Shown: piece by piece, positions 1 through 8,639 of the stretch
How the letters are laid out: every line of letters starts with the position of its first letter
How positions within the stretch are numbered: position 1 is the first letter of the stretch
Source of the DNA: Planococcaceae bacterium UBA3370
GTDB lineage: Bacteria > Bacillota > Bacilli > Bacillales_A > Planococcaceae
Length of the DNA stretch: 17,403 nt
Reading direction: 5' to 3'
Assembly: GCA_002360295.1 (NCBI GenBank)
Contig: DEQI01000082.1
Location: 1-17,403, forward strand
Notes under the pieces: generated by a model
What the model saw: only the letters and a program-made list of their open reading frames with translations
Databases searched by the model: none
Told to the model about the DNA's origin: nothing
Made by a program: the position numbers and the translations under genes

Positions 1-299
1 ACACTTATTTCAGTGTATGGTACGGCTACTCGTTCATCTTCATTATCTAAAATGAGCGTTACTTCCGCGAAGTTTAATGGCTTCCTGGAATCACTGCCGG
101 CAAAAATGACGTCTTCCATTTTCGCACCACGTAACGACTTTGCAGACTGCTCGCCTAATACCCAACGAATCGCATCGGTTACATTACTTTTACCACTACC
201 GTTCGGACCAACAACAGCCGTTACACCTGGTACAAAGTCAATACCTATACGTTCTGCAAATGATTTGAAGCCAATTACTTCAAGTCGTTTCAGGAACAT
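1..299 (-). CDS. smc: Chromosome segregation protein SMC, N-terminal fragment (runs off the left edge)
   Basis: SMC is the ATPase core of the bacterial condensin, which with ScpA and ScpB compacts and segregates origins. The 99 visible codons begin [14 protein letters not shown], the typical SMC start. They carry the Walker A motif GPNGSGKSN at residues 31-39, followed by the conserved [17 protein letters not shown] stretch of the ATP-binding head. The reading frame is open to the window edge, so coiled coils, hinge and Walker B lie outside. The ATG is one base after the rnc stop codon (TGA-C-ATG), and its ribosome binding site AGGAGGA lies within the last codons of rnc, so translation is probably coupled to rnc. 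Identity is very sure; only the 5' part is present. Confidence 0.97.
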   Translation of the reverse strand, partial: MFLKRLEVIGFKSFAERIGIDFVPGVTAVVGPNGSGKSNVTDAIRWVLGEQSAKSLRGAKMEDVIFAGSDSRKPLNFAEVTLILDNEDERVAVPYTEIS

Positions 300-300
300 G

Positions 301-1062
301 TCATTCCTCCTCCTGCATTTGCTTTTTTAACATAATCATCGCATTTTGCGCAGCCTGTTGTTCAGCCTCTTTCTTAGATTTACCGCGCCCTACTCCTAAT
401 TCACTTTCGTTTAATAACACACGAGAGACGAATGTACGATTGTGCGCCGGACCTTTTTCATCAACAATTTCATAATGTAATAAGCCATTGTTTGACTGCT
501 GAACCATTTCTTGTAGTTGACTTTTAAAATCCATCACATGCGAAAAAGCACCGATTTCTACTTTTGGAAATACGATACGTTTCAAAAATTCTACAACTGT
601 CTCTAAACCTTGATCCAAATATAGCGCACCTACAAATGACTCAAATACATCTGCCAGTAATGCAGGACGCTCTCGACCACCTGTAAGCTCTTCCCCTTTT
701 CCTAATAATACAAACTGACCAAATTGCAGCTCATTTGCAAAAATAACGAGTGAAGGCTCACATACAATAGATGCCCGCAACTTTGTTAGCTCTCCTTCGC
801 TCATTTGGGGGAATTTTTCAAATAAATACTTGGAAACGGATAATTCTAATACAGCATCTCCTAAAAATTCTAAACGTTCGTTGTCCGTAAATAGTTTGCG
901 ACGATGCTCATTCACATAAGATGAATGCGTAAATGCTTGATACAATAAAGTCGTGTTGTTGAATTGAATATTCAATTGCTCTTGTAATGTTTGAAATTGT
1001 TTTCGTACTTTTTCTGGTAATACACCAGTTTTCTGGTTATACCCTTTTTTTCTAATCGTCAT
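301..1062 (-). CDS. rnc: Ribonuclease III
   Basis: RNase III is the double-strand-specific endoribonuclease that processes rRNA precursors and structured mRNAs. The N-terminal catalytic domain holds the signature [14 protein letters not shown] (about residues 61-74), with the acidic metal-binding residues. A second conserved acidic patch, [17 protein letters not shown], follows. A C-terminal double-stranded RNA-binding domain starts near [11 protein letters not shown] and ends with [15 protein letters not shown] chose the ATG at 1062 (253 aa). An in-frame TTG two codons upstream (1068) is also open, but it lies only about 4 bases from the AGGAAGG ribosome binding site, against about 10 for the ATG, so neither spacing is ideal. 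A 200-bp gap with terminator and promoter separates it from acpP, and smc follows after one base. This matches the rnc-smc-ftsY order of B. subtilis. Confidence 0.97.
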   Translation of the reverse strand: MTIRKKGYNQKTGVLPEKVRKQFQTLQEQLNIQFNNTTLLYQAFTHSSYVNEHRRKLFTDNERLEFLGDAVLELSVSKYLFEKFPQMSEGELTKLRASIVCEPSLVIFANELQFGQFVLLGKGEELTGGRERPALLADVFESFVGALYLDQGLETVVEFLKRIVFPKVEIGAFSHVMDFKSQLQEMVQQSNNGLLHYEIVDEKGPAHNRTFVSRVLLNESELGVGRGKSKKEAEQQAAQNAMIMLKKQMQEEE

Positions 1063-1096
1063 GGACAATCTGCCTTCCTAGTAGTTTCTAACGTTA

Positions 1097-1125
1097 AGTG
1101 TACAATGTAATACACGTTTTTTCAA
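1097..1125 (-). promoter_or_regulatory. Predicted sigma-A promoter for rnc-smc
   Basis: On the minus strand a -35 box TTGAAA (1120-1125) and a -10 box TACACT (1097-1102) are separated by 17 bases. They lie about 35-60 bases upstream of rnc and downstream of the acpP terminator hairpin. The -35 box matches the consensus at 5 of 6 positions and the -10 box at 4 of 6. The site would let rnc and smc be expressed independently of the FapR-controlled operon. This is a prediction from motif and position only. Confidence 0.5.
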
Positions 1126-1210
1126 AGGTGTTCTCATTTTTATTTTGTCACAATAGCTTTTTGCGCCGTTATTGGTTATAAACTTCAAATAATATATATG
1201 AGTTCAAATA

Positions 1211-1265
1211 AAAATTGAAAAGAGGCAACGTTTCAAACGCAAAGAATTTGCTTGAAACGTGCCTC
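1211..1265 (-). terminator. Long hairpin after acpP, probable intrinsic terminator or attenuator
   Basis: Directly after the acpP stop, the minus strand can fold into a long hairpin between 1265 and 1222. The GAGGC/GCCTC base is followed by CGTTTCAA/TTGAAACG, then GCAAA/TTTGC, with two small bulges and a TTC loop, roughly 18 pairs in all. The trailing tract (TTTTCAATTTTTATTT) is T-rich but interrupted, so termination may be partial. It marks the 3' end of the fapR-acpP unit and could protect the abundant acpP mRNA. Confidence 0.75.
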
Positions 1266-1272
1266 GTATTAA

Positions 1273-1509
1273 TTAGCTAATTTTGCTATCAATATAGTTG
1301 ATTGCATCGCCAACTGTTGCAATTTTTTCAGCATCTTCATCAGAAATTTCCATATCGAACTCGTCTTCTAATTCCATTACAAGCTCAACTACGTCTAATG
1401 AGTCCGCACCTAAATCATCGCGGAAAGAAGCTTCTGGTTTTACTTCGCTTTCGTCAACACCTAAACGATCAACGATAACTTTTGTTACACGCTCTAAAAC
1501 TGTAGACAC
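1273..1509 (-). CDS. acpP: Acyl carrier protein
   Basis: ACP carries growing acyl chains as thioesters on a 4'-phosphopantetheine arm during type II fatty acid synthesis. The very acidic protein contains the attachment motif [18 protein letters not shown], with the modified serine at residue 37 of the start chosen here. The frame is open to a GTG at 1518, but that codon abuts the ribosome binding site GGGGAGG. The GTG at 1507-1509 lies 8 bases after it and gives [10 protein letters not shown], which lines up with the known N-terminus of B. subtilis AcpA. I therefore annotate 78 aa with a GTG start. It follows fabG after a gap of 58 bases, as last gene of the fatty acid operon, and a hairpin follows it. 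Confidence 0.97.
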   Translation of the reverse strand: MSTVLERVTKVIVDRLGVDESEVKPEASFRDDLGADSLDVVELVMELEDEFDMEISDEDAEKIATVGDAINYIDSKIS

Positions 1510-1567
1510 ATTGGTCACCTCCCCTCAAAATGAGAATCAATTTATTGTGCCATGATTAGCTACCCAT

Positions 1568-2311
1568 TTACATTACCATACCACCGTCAATATGCAATGT
1601 TTGCCCTGTAATATAGCTCGCTGCATCTGATGCAAAAAAGGCTACAGCTTTTGCAATATCCTCTGGCTGACCGAGCTTAGCTAGCGGAATTTGTGCCAGC
1701 ATTCCTTCTTTCAACTCAGTAGGCAACTCGTCTGTCATATCTGTCGTAATAAAGCCTGGTGCAATGGCGTTTACTAAAATATTACGACTAGCAAGCTCTT
1801 TTGCCGTCGTTTTCGTTAGTCCAATAACACCTGCTTTTGCAGCGACATAATTTGCTTGACCAGCATTTCCTGCAACGCCAACAATGGAAGAAATGTTAAT
1901 GATACGGCCTTGACGTTGCTTCATCATTTGACGCGACACCGCTTTTGTACATAAGAAAACACCTTTTAAATTTGTGTTCATCACATCATCCCATTCGTCC
2001 TCTTTCATACGCATGAGTAAGTTATCACGAGTAATCCCCGCATTATTTACTAATATATCAATAGAACCGAATGTTTCAAGCGTTGTATTCATTAACTGTG
2101 CTACAGAATCTGCATCGGCTACATTTGCCTGTACAGCAATTGCCTCTCCGCCAGCAGCCTTTATTTCTCCGACTACGAGTAATGCACGCTCTTCACTGCC
2201 ACTATAATTGACAACCACTTTTGCTCCCTGTTTTGCAAGCTCAAGTGCAATAGCTCGACCAATACCGCGAGAGGCTCCAGTAACAACTGCTATTTTATTT
2301 GTTAAGTTCAT
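1568..2311 (-). CDS. fabG: 3-oxoacyl-[acyl-carrier-protein] reductase
   Basis: FabG reduces 3-oxoacyl-ACP to 3-hydroxyacyl-ACP with NADPH, the first reduction of each elongation cycle. It is a classical short-chain dehydrogenase. The cofactor motif TGASRGIG is at about residues 11-18, followed by NNAG, and the catalytic residues are Ser142, Tyr155 and Lys159 in INISS...YVAAK. The C-terminus [14 protein letters not shown] is typical of the family. The frame is open from a GTG at 2320, but the ATG at 2311 has ribosome binding site AAGGGGTGG about 5 bases before it and gives 247 aa, the normal size. This ATG overlaps the fabD stop as ATGA, which suggests translational coupling. Confidence 0.97.
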   Translation of the reverse strand: MNLTNKIAVVTGASRGIGRAIALELAKQGAKVVVNYSGSEERALLVVGEIKAAGGEAIAVQANVADADSVAQLMNTTLETFGSIDILVNNAGITRDNLLMRMKEDEWDDVMNTNLKGVFLCTKAVSRQMMKQRQGRIINISSIVGVAGNAGQANYVAAKAGVIGLTKTTAKELASRNILVNAIAPGFITTDMTDELPTELKEGMLAQIPLAKLGQPEDIAKAVAFFASDAASYITGQTLHIDGGMVM

Positions 2312-3255
2312 AGTGTCCACCCCTTTGAAGCTTCAAGTAATGATTGGAATGAAGCCTCGTCATATACACAATGTGTTTCTACATTGCGGTCTATTTTTTT
2401 CACTAAACCAGATAATACTTTACCCGGTCCACACTCAATAAATATAGTTACACCTAAATCTAGTAATGTTCGAACATTTTGTTCCCATAATACTGGACTT
2501 ACCACTTGCTCAATCATTTCTTTTTTTATTGCCTCGGTTTGTTCCAACACATCAGAAGTGACATTACTGATAACTGGAATTTTCGGCTCATGAATAGGCA
2601 CTTCACTAATTGTTTCTGCCAACTTTTGTGCAGCCGGCTGCATTAATGTTGAATGGAACGGTCCACTCACAACCAGCGGGATCGCACGTTTTGCACCAGC
2701 TTCTTTCGCTGCCACACAAGCTTTTTCTACCCCTTTTTTCGTACCCGAAATGACAATTTGCCCCGGACAATTTAAGTTAGCAAGCTGCACTGTATCGCCC
2801 ATCGCCGACACTTCTTCACATACAGCTTGTAAACTTTGCGATTCCAACCCTAAAATCGCAGCCATCGCTCCTTGTCCTGCTGGTACTGCTTCGTCCATAT
2901 ATAAACCACGTTTGTGAACAGTTGCTACAGCGTCATCAAATGCCATCACCCCTGATACGACAAATGCACTGTACTCCCCTAATGAATGTCCCGCTGTATA
3001 GTGAGGCGTTATTCCTGCTTGAATACATTTATTAGCCACCATTATACCAGTTGTTAACAGCGCTGGCTGTGCGTTATATGTTAATGTTAATTCTTCCTGT
3101 GGCCCATTTAACATATAGCTTGATAATGGAAATTCAAGTATTTCGTCAGCACGATCATAAAATGCTTTACTCTCTGTCGATGTAGCGACAAATTCTGCGC
3201 CCATTCCTACTTGCTGAGAGCCTTGCCCTGGAAAAATAAAAGCTATTTTTGTCAT
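2308..3255 (-). CDS. fabD: Malonyl-CoA:acyl carrier protein transacylase
   Basis: FabD transfers malonyl groups from malonyl-CoA to ACP, supplying the extender unit for chain elongation. The protein (315 aa) starts [19 protein letters not shown]. It has the nucleophile Ser91 in GHSLGE and the catalytic His201 in GPFHSTLM, and ends in the conserved [14 protein letters not shown] region. The ATG at 3255 has an AAAGGGG ribosome binding site 8 bases upstream. It lies 26 bases after plsX, and its stop overlaps the fabG start. It sits in the FapR operon, so its expression should follow malonyl-CoA, which is its own substrate and, in known systems, the FapR ligand. Confidence 0.97.
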   Translation of the reverse strand: MTKIAFIFPGQGSQQVGMGAEFVATSTESKAFYDRADEILEFPLSSYMLNGPQEELTLTYNAQPALLTTGIMVANKCIQAGITPHYTAGHSLGEYSAFVVSGVMAFDDAVATVHKRGLYMDEAVPAGQGAMAAILGLESQSLQAVCEEVSAMGDTVQLANLNCPGQIVISGTKKGVEKACVAAKEAGAKRAIPLVVSGPFHSTLMQPAAQKLAETISEVPIHEPKIPVISNVTSDVLEQTEAIKKEMIEQVVSPVLWEQNVRTLLDLGVTIFIECGPGKVLSGLVKKIDRNVETHCVYDEASFQSLLEASKGWTL

Positions 3256-3281
3256 TCTTAGTTCCCCTTTGTGAAATTGCT

Positions 3282-4268
3282 TTATGATTGCTTAGCAATT
3301 GTTTCTTTAATTGTTTCACAAACATGATGTTTAACCATCGTTTCAGCTTGTCGGATAGCACTGTAAATCGCTCGCGGATTCGATGAACCGTGTGCTTTAA
3401 TAACCGGCGCTTGCAAACCAAATAACGCTGCGCCACCGTATTCTGTGTAATCCATTTTTGTTTTTAAACCTTTTAAATCACTTTTCACTAAAACGGCAGC
3501 GAGCTTTGATTTTGTTGAAGCAGTAAATGCTTCTTTTAACATTGAAAATAGAGCTCCAGCTGTTCCTTCGATTGATTTTAATACCATATTTCCTGTAAAA
3601 CCATCTGTCACTACGACATCTGCCACACCATTTAGTAGATCGCGTGCCTCAACATTACCTGTAAAATTAATAGGAGTTTGTTGTAAAAGCTCAAATGAAG
3701 CTTTTGTTAGCTCATTCCCCTTTTTTTCTTCCGTACCAATATTTAATAGACCAACACGAGGCGCAGAATAATTACGCACTTTTTTAGCATAAATATCACC
3801 CATAATTGCATACTGCAGAAGATTTTCAGGCTTCGCATCCGCATTCGCACCTAAATCGAGCATTAAAAAACCATTGCCATCAATTGTCGGCAAAGTTGTT
3901 GCTAATGCAGGGCGTGCTACTCCTTCGATACGACCCACTTTAAACAAACCGCCTGCCATTAAGGCACCCGTATTACCAGCAGATAAACAAGCATCTGCTC
4001 TTCCTTCTGCAACCGCTTCTAACATACGTGTCATCGAAGAATCTTTTTTGCGACGAACTGCACGCGCTGGATCGTCTTCTCCTTCAACTACTTCCGTACA
4101 GTGGATTACTTCAAGTCGTGGATGTTGTTTTAAAAATGGGGCCATCTTATCTTGTTGGCCATATAACTGAATATGCATATTTGGAAAATCTTCAAGCGCA
4201 AGTAATACACCTTCCACAATTGCTTGCGGGGCGTTATCGCCACCCATGCCATCAACTGCTAATCTCAA
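3282..4268 (-). CDS. plsX: Phosphate acyltransferase PlsX
   Basis: PlsX converts acyl-ACP and phosphate into acyl-phosphate, the acyl donor used by PlsY for the first step of phosphatidic acid synthesis; it is a peripheral membrane enzyme. The 328-aa protein begins [14 protein letters not shown], the family signature, and contains [14 protein letters not shown] and [15 protein letters not shown], also typical. The start is a TTG at 4268 whose bases overlap the fapR stop (TTGA). The preceding AGGTG, 7 bases away, can serve as ribosome binding site. No better start exists, because the signature itself begins at this codon. Length equals that of other PlsX proteins. Confidence 0.97.
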   Translation of the reverse strand: MRLAVDGMGGDNAPQAIVEGVLLALEDFPNMHIQLYGQQDKMAPFLKQHPRLEVIHCTEVVEGEDDPARAVRRKKDSSMTRMLEAVAEGRADACLSAGNTGALMAGGLFKVGRIEGVARPALATTLPTIDGNGFLMLDLGANADAKPENLLQYAIMGDIYAKKVRNYSAPRVGLLNIGTEEKKGNELTKASFELLQQTPINFTGNVEARDLLNGVADVVVTDGFTGNMVLKSIEGTAGALFSMLKEAFTASTKSKLAAVLVKSDLKGLKTKMDYTEYGGAALFGLQAPVIKAHGSSNPRAIYSAIRQAETMVKHHVCETIKETIAKQS

Positions 4269-4843
4269 TTTGTTTCACCTACACCTTTCGTTCGAAACAT
4301 TTCAAATTCACCTTTAAAGACAATTTCATTATCTACTGTCGATTGAACATCAATATATGTACGATTTTTATCATCATTTTGACCACGTACAACCGCTTTT
4401 GTGATAACTCTATCACCTGCTTTGACAGGCTTTACAAAAGTGACGTTCGATTTTGCAGTAAGTGCTAAGTCATCATTAATGACCGCAACTGCAAGAGAGT
4501 TTGCTTGAGCAAATAAATGATGTCCTCTGGCTATACCATTACGTTGGAATACGTGCTCATCTTTTACATCAAAAATGGATAAAGCACGTTTGTCTAATTC
4601 AATATCAATAATCTCACCGATTACTTCATCAAGCGGTAAAGATTTGACTTCATTTTCATAATTTTTTGCCGCTACATCTTTAATACGCTCTCGTAATTCA
4701 GGAATGGCTAATTCCATTCTATCTAAGCGAATTGTTTGTACGCTAACGCCAAACGCAGCAGCTAACTGATCATCTGTGACGAATGGGTTATCTTTGATCG
4801 TATTCGTTAGTAATTGCTGGCGTTCTTTTTTAGATCGTTTCAT
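4265..4843 (-). CDS. fapR: Fatty acid and phospholipid biosynthesis transcriptional repressor FapR
   Basis: FapR represses lipid synthesis genes and is released from DNA by malonyl-CoA. The 192-aa protein has an N-terminal helix-turn-helix (about residues 18-50, [20 protein letters not shown]). A linker helix follows, then a C-terminal hot-dog domain like that of thioesterases (about residues 65-190), which binds malonyl-CoA in known family members. The ATG is the only usable start, since a stop codon lies in frame just upstream; the AAGGGGTG ribosome binding site is rather far, about 10-11 bases. It is the first gene of the operon, and a FapR operator lies about 30 bases upstream, so it is almost certainly autoregulated. 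Confidence 0.97.
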   Translation of the reverse strand: MKRSKKERQQLLTNTIKDNPFVTDDQLAAAFGVSVQTIRLDRMELAIPELRERIKDVAAKNYENEVKSLPLDEVIGEIIDIELDKRALSIFDVKDEHVFQRNGIARGHHLFAQANSLAVAVINDDLALTAKSNVTFVKPVKAGDRVITKAVVRGQNDDKNRTYIDVQSTVDNEIVFKGEFEMFRTKGVGETN

Positions 4844-4869
4844 TATTCACTCGTCACCCCTTATTAAGT

Positions 4870-4888
4870 ATTAGAACTTGGTACTAAT
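4870..4888 (-). promoter_or_regulatory. FapR operator covering the fapR transcription start
   Basis: The inverted repeat TTAGTACCAAGTTCTAA (minus strand, core 4871-4887, flanked by A and T to make 19 bp) has half-sites TTAGTAC and TTAGAAC. It matches the FapR box known from B. subtilis and Staphylococcus as I remember it. It lies just downstream of the predicted -10 box at 4892-4897 and covers the likely +1 near 4884, so bound FapR would block initiation. Only one such site was noticed in the window. Confidence 0.88.
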
Positions 4889-4891
4889 AGC

Positions 4892-4920
4892 AGTATACAG
4901 TTAGAAAAAAAAGAACGCAA
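4892..4920 (-). promoter_or_regulatory. Predicted sigma-A promoter of the fapR-plsX-fabD-fabG-acpP operon
   Basis: On the minus strand a -10 box TATACT (4892-4897) is preceded after 17 bases by TTGCGT (4915-4920). The -10 box is good, the -35 box is weak (3 of 6). The spacer is the T-tract of the recG terminator, and the -35 box lies in its 3' stem arm. The FapR operator overlaps the predicted start. Position and spacing support it; it has not been measured. Confidence 0.65.
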
Positions 4921-4944
4921 CAATTTTTCGTCATTGTTGTGTTC
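4905..4944 (-). terminator. Intrinsic terminator after recG
   Basis: The minus strand from 4944 to 4913 forms a stem GAACACAACAAT / ATTGTTGCGTTC with one A-C mismatch and the loop GACGAAAA. A run of eight T (4912 down to 4905) follows. It begins 8 bases after the recG stop codon and closes the sdaAB-sdaAA-recG unit. Its 3' arm and T-tract are shared with the fapR promoter. Confidence 0.85.
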
Positions 4945-4952
4945 CTTTTTCG

Positions 4953-6995
4953 TTAATCTATACGCTCCCCTTCTAATACACCTGATTCCATTAACATATT
5001 ACGTAACGGCAAGTATTCTTCTTCATGCCAAAAAACAGGATCTTCTACTAGACGTGTTGCATCTCGTCTCGCCACATCAAGCGTACGATAATCATGGACA
5101 AGATCGGCCATTTTGAATTCTGGTAATCCACTTTGCTTTTTGCCAAAGAAATCTCCCGGACCTCGTAGCTCCAAATCTTTCTCAGCTAATCGGAAGCCAT
5201 CATTCGTTTCCGTCATGGACATCATTCGCTCTTTTCCTTCATCAGATTTTGGATCAGCGATTAATACACAATAGGATTGATGCTCTCCTCGTCCAACACG
5301 ACCACGTAATTGGTGTAGCTGGGCTAAACCAAAACGTTCTGCATCATAAATCGTCATAAATGTAGCATTCGGAACATTTACCCCAACCTCTACAACGGTT
5401 GTTGATACTAAAATATCAATTTCTCCAACACTAAATGCCCGCATGACTGCATCCTTTTCATCCGGATGTAATCTACCGTGCATTAAACCAACTGTAAAAC
5501 GGCCATGAAAATACTGTACTAAATGCTCGTATGCTTCTACTGCATTTTGCACATCTAGCTTATCAGACTCTTCAATAAGCGGACATATAACGTACGCTTG
5601 ACGACCCAACTTTAATTCAGATTCCATTTTTCCTAGTACTGTGCCAAGTTGCTCCTTCTTCATCCAGTGGGTCTCAATTTGTTTTCGACCTGCTGGCAGC
5701 TCATCAATAATTGAGACATCCATTTCACCAAACGCTGTTATTGCAAGCGTACGAGGAATTGGTGTAGCTGTCATAAAAAGTACATCTGGATTGTCACCTT
5801 TATCACGTAAAATACGGCGTTGCTCTACTCCGAAACGATGTTGCTCATCCGTAATAACAAAACCAAGTTTAGAAAAGATCACATCTGGCTGAATGAGCGC
5901 ATGTGTACCAATTAATATATCAATCTCACCAGCAGCTAATTGTTCAAGTAATAAGCGACGTTCCTTTGCTTTTGTTGAACCTGATAGTAAAGCGACACGC
6001 ACACCTATTGGTTCAAACCATGCCTGTAATGACTGTGCATGTTGCTCTGCTAAAATTTCTGTCGGTGCCATTAAAGCTCCTTGGAACCCAGCTGTTACGG
6101 CCGCATATAACCCAATTGCGGCAACAACTGTTTTCCCTGATCCAACATCCCCTTGTAATAGACGATTCATACGATGAGGTTGTTTTAAATCTTTACAAAT
6201 TTCATTTACTACACGTTTTTGTGCACCCGTCAACTCATACGGTAGCATGTCAATAAACTCGCGCAATTTTGTTAAATCATAGGCTATTGATAAACCTTGC
6301 TCAGAATCTTTCCGCACTTTTCGCAAGGCTTGTATACGTAATTGAAATTCTAGTAGCTCTTCATATACGAACCGTCTACGTGCCTGCTTAGCATGCGACG
6401 CATCTTTCGGGAAATGAACACCTTCTAGCGCCTCTTTCACATCTAAAAGTTTATATTCTTCACGTATTGTAGAAGGTAATGGATCCCTCATATCATCAAC
6501 CGAATCTAGCGCTTGACGTATATATTTTCTATACCGCTTTTGTTGGATGTTGCCCCGCAAACTATATACAGGTTCAAAATCTACTTGCTCTGTTTTTGGA
6601 CCAAATGTGACAGAAGAGCCAACGATCACTTGTCTACCTCTGTCCCATTTTCCTGTTACTGTAATAATAGTACCAGGTGTTAATTTTTGGCGTAAATAAT
6701 TTTGATTAAAAAAGACTACTTTTACTAAATGGCGACCTGCTCTTACGGTTACAGTTAAACGCTGTTTGTTTTTCCCTAAATAAATAACAGAAGGCATCGA
6801 TTCGACAAGAGCCTCAATTGTCACACGTTCATTGTGCGGGGTTTCAGCTAAATCCTTTAATCGATAATCTTCATGTCGATATGGAAACTTCCAAAGTAAA
6901 TCTCCTATCGTCGAAATCCCAAGTGCTTGTAAATTTTCAGCAGTTTCTTTTCCGATACCTTTCAATGTAGACACCGGCTCAGTGCAATTACTCAC
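4953..6995 (-). CDS. recG: ATP-dependent DNA helicase RecG
   Basis: RecG is a double-stranded DNA translocase that reverses stalled replication forks and drives branch migration. The N-terminal wedge/OB-fold part (about residues 1-255) includes LKGIGKETAENLQALG and the OB-like TVTGKW region. The helicase core has Walker A GDVGSGKT (282-289), the DEQH box (383-386), MTATPIPRTLAI and the C-terminal motif HQLRGRVGRGEHQSYC. ELRGPGDFFGKKQSG marks the family tail. The frame is open from a TTG at 7016. I prefer the GTG at 6995, which overlaps the sdaAA stop, lies downstream of GGAGGGG and gives 680 aa, close to the 682 aa I recall for B. subtilis. The precise start is uncertain. Confidence 0.96.
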   Translation of the reverse strand: MSNCTEPVSTLKGIGKETAENLQALGISTIGDLLWKFPYRHEDYRLKDLAETPHNERVTIEALVESMPSVIYLGKNKQRLTVTVRAGRHLVKVVFFNQNYLRQKLTPGTIITVTGKWDRGRQVIVGSSVTFGPKTEQVDFEPVYSLRGNIQQKRYRKYIRQALDSVDDMRDPLPSTIREEYKLLDVKEALEGVHFPKDASHAKQARRRFVYEELLEFQLRIQALRKVRKDSEQGLSIAYDLTKLREFIDMLPYELTGAQKRVVNEICKDLKQPHRMNRLLQGDVGSGKTVVAAIGLYAAVTAGFQGALMAPTEILAEQHAQSLQAWFEPIGVRVALLSGSTKAKERRLLLEQLAAGEIDILIGTHALIQPDVIFSKLGFVITDEQHRFGVEQRRILRDKGDNPDVLFMTATPIPRTLAITAFGEMDVSIIDELPAGRKQIETHWMKKEQLGTVLGKMESELKLGRQAYVICPLIEESDKLDVQNAVEAYEHLVQYFHGRFTVGLMHGRLHPDEKDAVMRAFSVGEIDILVSTTVVEVGVNVPNATFMTIYDAERFGLAQLHQLRGRVGRGEHQSYCVLIADPKSDEGKERMMSMTETNDGFRLAEKDLELRGPGDFFGKKQSGLPEFKMADLVHDYRTLDVARRDATRLVEDPVFWHEEEYLPLRNMLMESGVLEGERID

Positions 6996-7884
6996 TTTCC
7001 AAAACAGCCCCTCCAAAAATCTTTGCAGCTAAGGCTTTACCAGTTGGTGTTGCAGCGAGTCCACCTCTTGCTGTTTCTTTTAAATTTGGACTCATTGTTT
7101 GCCCAATACGATACATAGCTGAAATCACTTCATCACAAGGGATGCGGCTTGTAATCCCTGCTAATGCCATATCAGCCGCTACCAGTGCATTGGCAGCACC
7201 CATTGCATTTCGTTTCACACACGGTACTTCTACTAAACCTGCAACCGGGTCACAAACAAGCCCTAGCATATTTTTTAATGTAATGGCGAAACCTTCTGCA
7301 CATTGCTGAGGCGACCCCCCTGCCATTTCTACAATCGCAGCAGCAGCCATTCCAGCAGCTGATCCTACTTCTGCTTGACAGCCACCAGCAGCGCCAGAAA
7401 TAGACGCATTATTGGCTACGACAAAACCAAATGCTCCTGATGTGAATAAGAATCGAATCATTTGCTCACGGGTCGGCTTTAATTTATGTTGTACAGCAAA
7501 TAACGTCCCTGGTACAACACCGGCCGAACCAGCAGTTGGTGTTGCACAAATTGTCCCCATTGCCGCGTTTACTTCATTTGTGGCAACCGCTTTACTTACG
7601 GCATCTAATAGTAGTTCACCAGATAGAGAGTTTCCTGAAGCAATATACTGTTGCAAAAGGACTGCATCTCCACCAGTTAAGCCTGTTACAGATTGAACAC
7701 CGCGCAATCCACGTTCGACTGCCTCTTCCATCACCGTTAAATTACGGTCCATTTGCTCCATAATTTCTTCACGCGTACGACCACTCATTAATATTTCTTG
7801 TTCAATCATGATTTCTGAAATGAGTTTTTGCTCTGATTGTGCTCGCGCAACTAATTCACGTACATTTTGAAATAACACGTCCAT
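6988..7884 (-). CDS. sdaAA: L-serine dehydratase, iron-sulfur, alpha subunit
   Basis: With the beta subunit this enzyme deaminates L-serine to pyruvate and ammonia, using a [4Fe-4S] cluster. The 298-aa protein begins MDVLFQNVRELV. It contains CATPTAGSAGVVPG, GGCQAEVGSA and CDPVAGLVEVPC. Cys169, Cys211 and Cys222 have spacings of 42 and 11 residues, the arrangement of the cluster ligands in known bacterial serine dehydratases. The frame extends upstream to 7968 inside sdaAB, but the ATG at 7884 has a GGGAGTG ribosome binding site and matches the usual N-terminus. It follows sdaAB by 13 bases and overlaps the start of recG. Confidence 0.96.
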   Translation of the reverse strand: MDVLFQNVRELVARAQSEQKLISEIMIEQEILMSGRTREEIMEQMDRNLTVMEEAVERGLRGVQSVTGLTGGDAVLLQQYIASGNSLSGELLLDAVSKAVATNEVNAAMGTICATPTAGSAGVVPGTLFAVQHKLKPTREQMIRFLFTSGAFGFVVANNASISGAAGGCQAEVGSAAGMAAAAIVEMAGGSPQQCAEGFAITLKNMLGLVCDPVAGLVEVPCVKRNAMGAANALVAADMALAGITSRIPCDEVISAMYRIGQTMSPNLKETARGGLAATPTGKALAAKIFGGAVLESE

Positions 7885-7897
7885 TGTGCCCACTCCC

Positions 7898-8560
7898 TTA
7901 GTTGTTAATTTTCGACACTTTCGTAATATGTGGAATAAACGATATTTGCTGCAAAATACGCTCATCAATATTCTGATCCACTTCGATTACCATAAGAGCT
8001 GTTAAACCTCTTTCAATACGTGACACTTCCATATGTCCAATGTTGACATTATGCATCGCTAAACAATTGGCTACATTGGCAATACAACCAGCACGATCAT
8101 CATGAACAACTAAAATGGCTGGCATTCCACCTGTTAAACGAAGCTTAAAGCCGTTTACTTCACTAATCTCAATTTTTCCCCCACCAATGGAAATCCCTTC
8201 AACACTCATTTCACCTTCGTCATCTCCCATGACAATACGCGCGGTATTAGGGTGTTCTTTATTTGCTTGCTCTGGAATAAATTCAAATGTCAATCCAGCC
8301 TTTTCCGCTTCATCAAATGAAGTTTTAATTCGTTCATCATATGTGTCGTAATTGAGTAACCCACCAATAATCGCAACATCTGTTCCATGTCCACGATAAG
8401 TTTCTGCAAATGAACCATATAAGTGGATTTTCGCCCATTTTGGCTGGCGTCCAAATAAATCTCTAGCGACACGTCCGATGCGAGCTGCACCTGCTGTGTG
8501 AGAAGATGAAGGACCAATCATGACAGGACCAATTATGTCGAACACAGAAGTAAATTTCAC
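7898..8560 (-). CDS. sdaAB: L-serine dehydratase, iron-sulfur, beta subunit
   Basis: This is the beta subunit of the two-part serine dehydratase. The 220-aa protein has the conserved IGPSSSHTAGAARIGR segment at about residues 15-30 and the YGSFAETYRGHGTDVAIIGG stretch. The C-terminal part from about residue 148 (PAILVVHDDRAGCIANVANCLA) is an ACT domain, which in many enzymes senses amino acids. Start is a GTG with the strong ribosome binding site AGGAGGG 6 bases upstream. It is the first gene of sdaAB-sdaAA-recG; the upstream region holds a weak promoter candidate and the structured element at 8874-8998. Confidence 0.96.
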   Translation of the reverse strand: MKFTSVFDIIGPVMIGPSSSHTAGAARIGRVARDLFGRQPKWAKIHLYGSFAETYRGHGTDVAIIGGLLNYDTYDERIKTSFDEAEKAGLTFEFIPEQANKEHPNTARIVMGDDEGEMSVEGISIGGGKIEISEVNGFKLRLTGGMPAILVVHDDRAGCIANVANCLAMHNVNIGHMEVSRIERGLTALMVIEVDQNIDERILQQISFIPHITKVSKINN

Positions 8561-8605
8561 ACTATTCCCTCCTACTATTTTATCATCTTAATCTCTTTTA
8601 AGTTG

Positions 8606-8634
8606 AGTGTATCAGAACAATTCGTTCGACACAA
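8606..8634 (-). promoter_or_regulatory. Weak promoter candidate for sdaAB-sdaAA-recG
   Basis: On the minus strand TTGTGT (8629-8634) and TACACT (8606-8611) are 17 bases apart, about 45-75 bases upstream of the sdaAB start. The -35 box shares only TTG with the consensus and the -10 box has 4 of 6 matches. The spacing and position are right, but the AT-rich surroundings make a chance match possible. Confidence 0.35.
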
Positions 8635-8639
8635 AATAT

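Noticed and set aside
3167..3436. Open frame of 89 codons on the minus strand across the plsX-fabD junction
   Set aside because: It runs in another frame over the conserved ends of plsX and fabD, both of which are certain; it is a shadow frame.
4028..4468. Open frame of 146 codons on the plus strand opposite plsX and fapR
   Set aside because: It lies antisense to two well-supported genes, has no family resemblance and no ribosome binding site, so it is a shadow frame.
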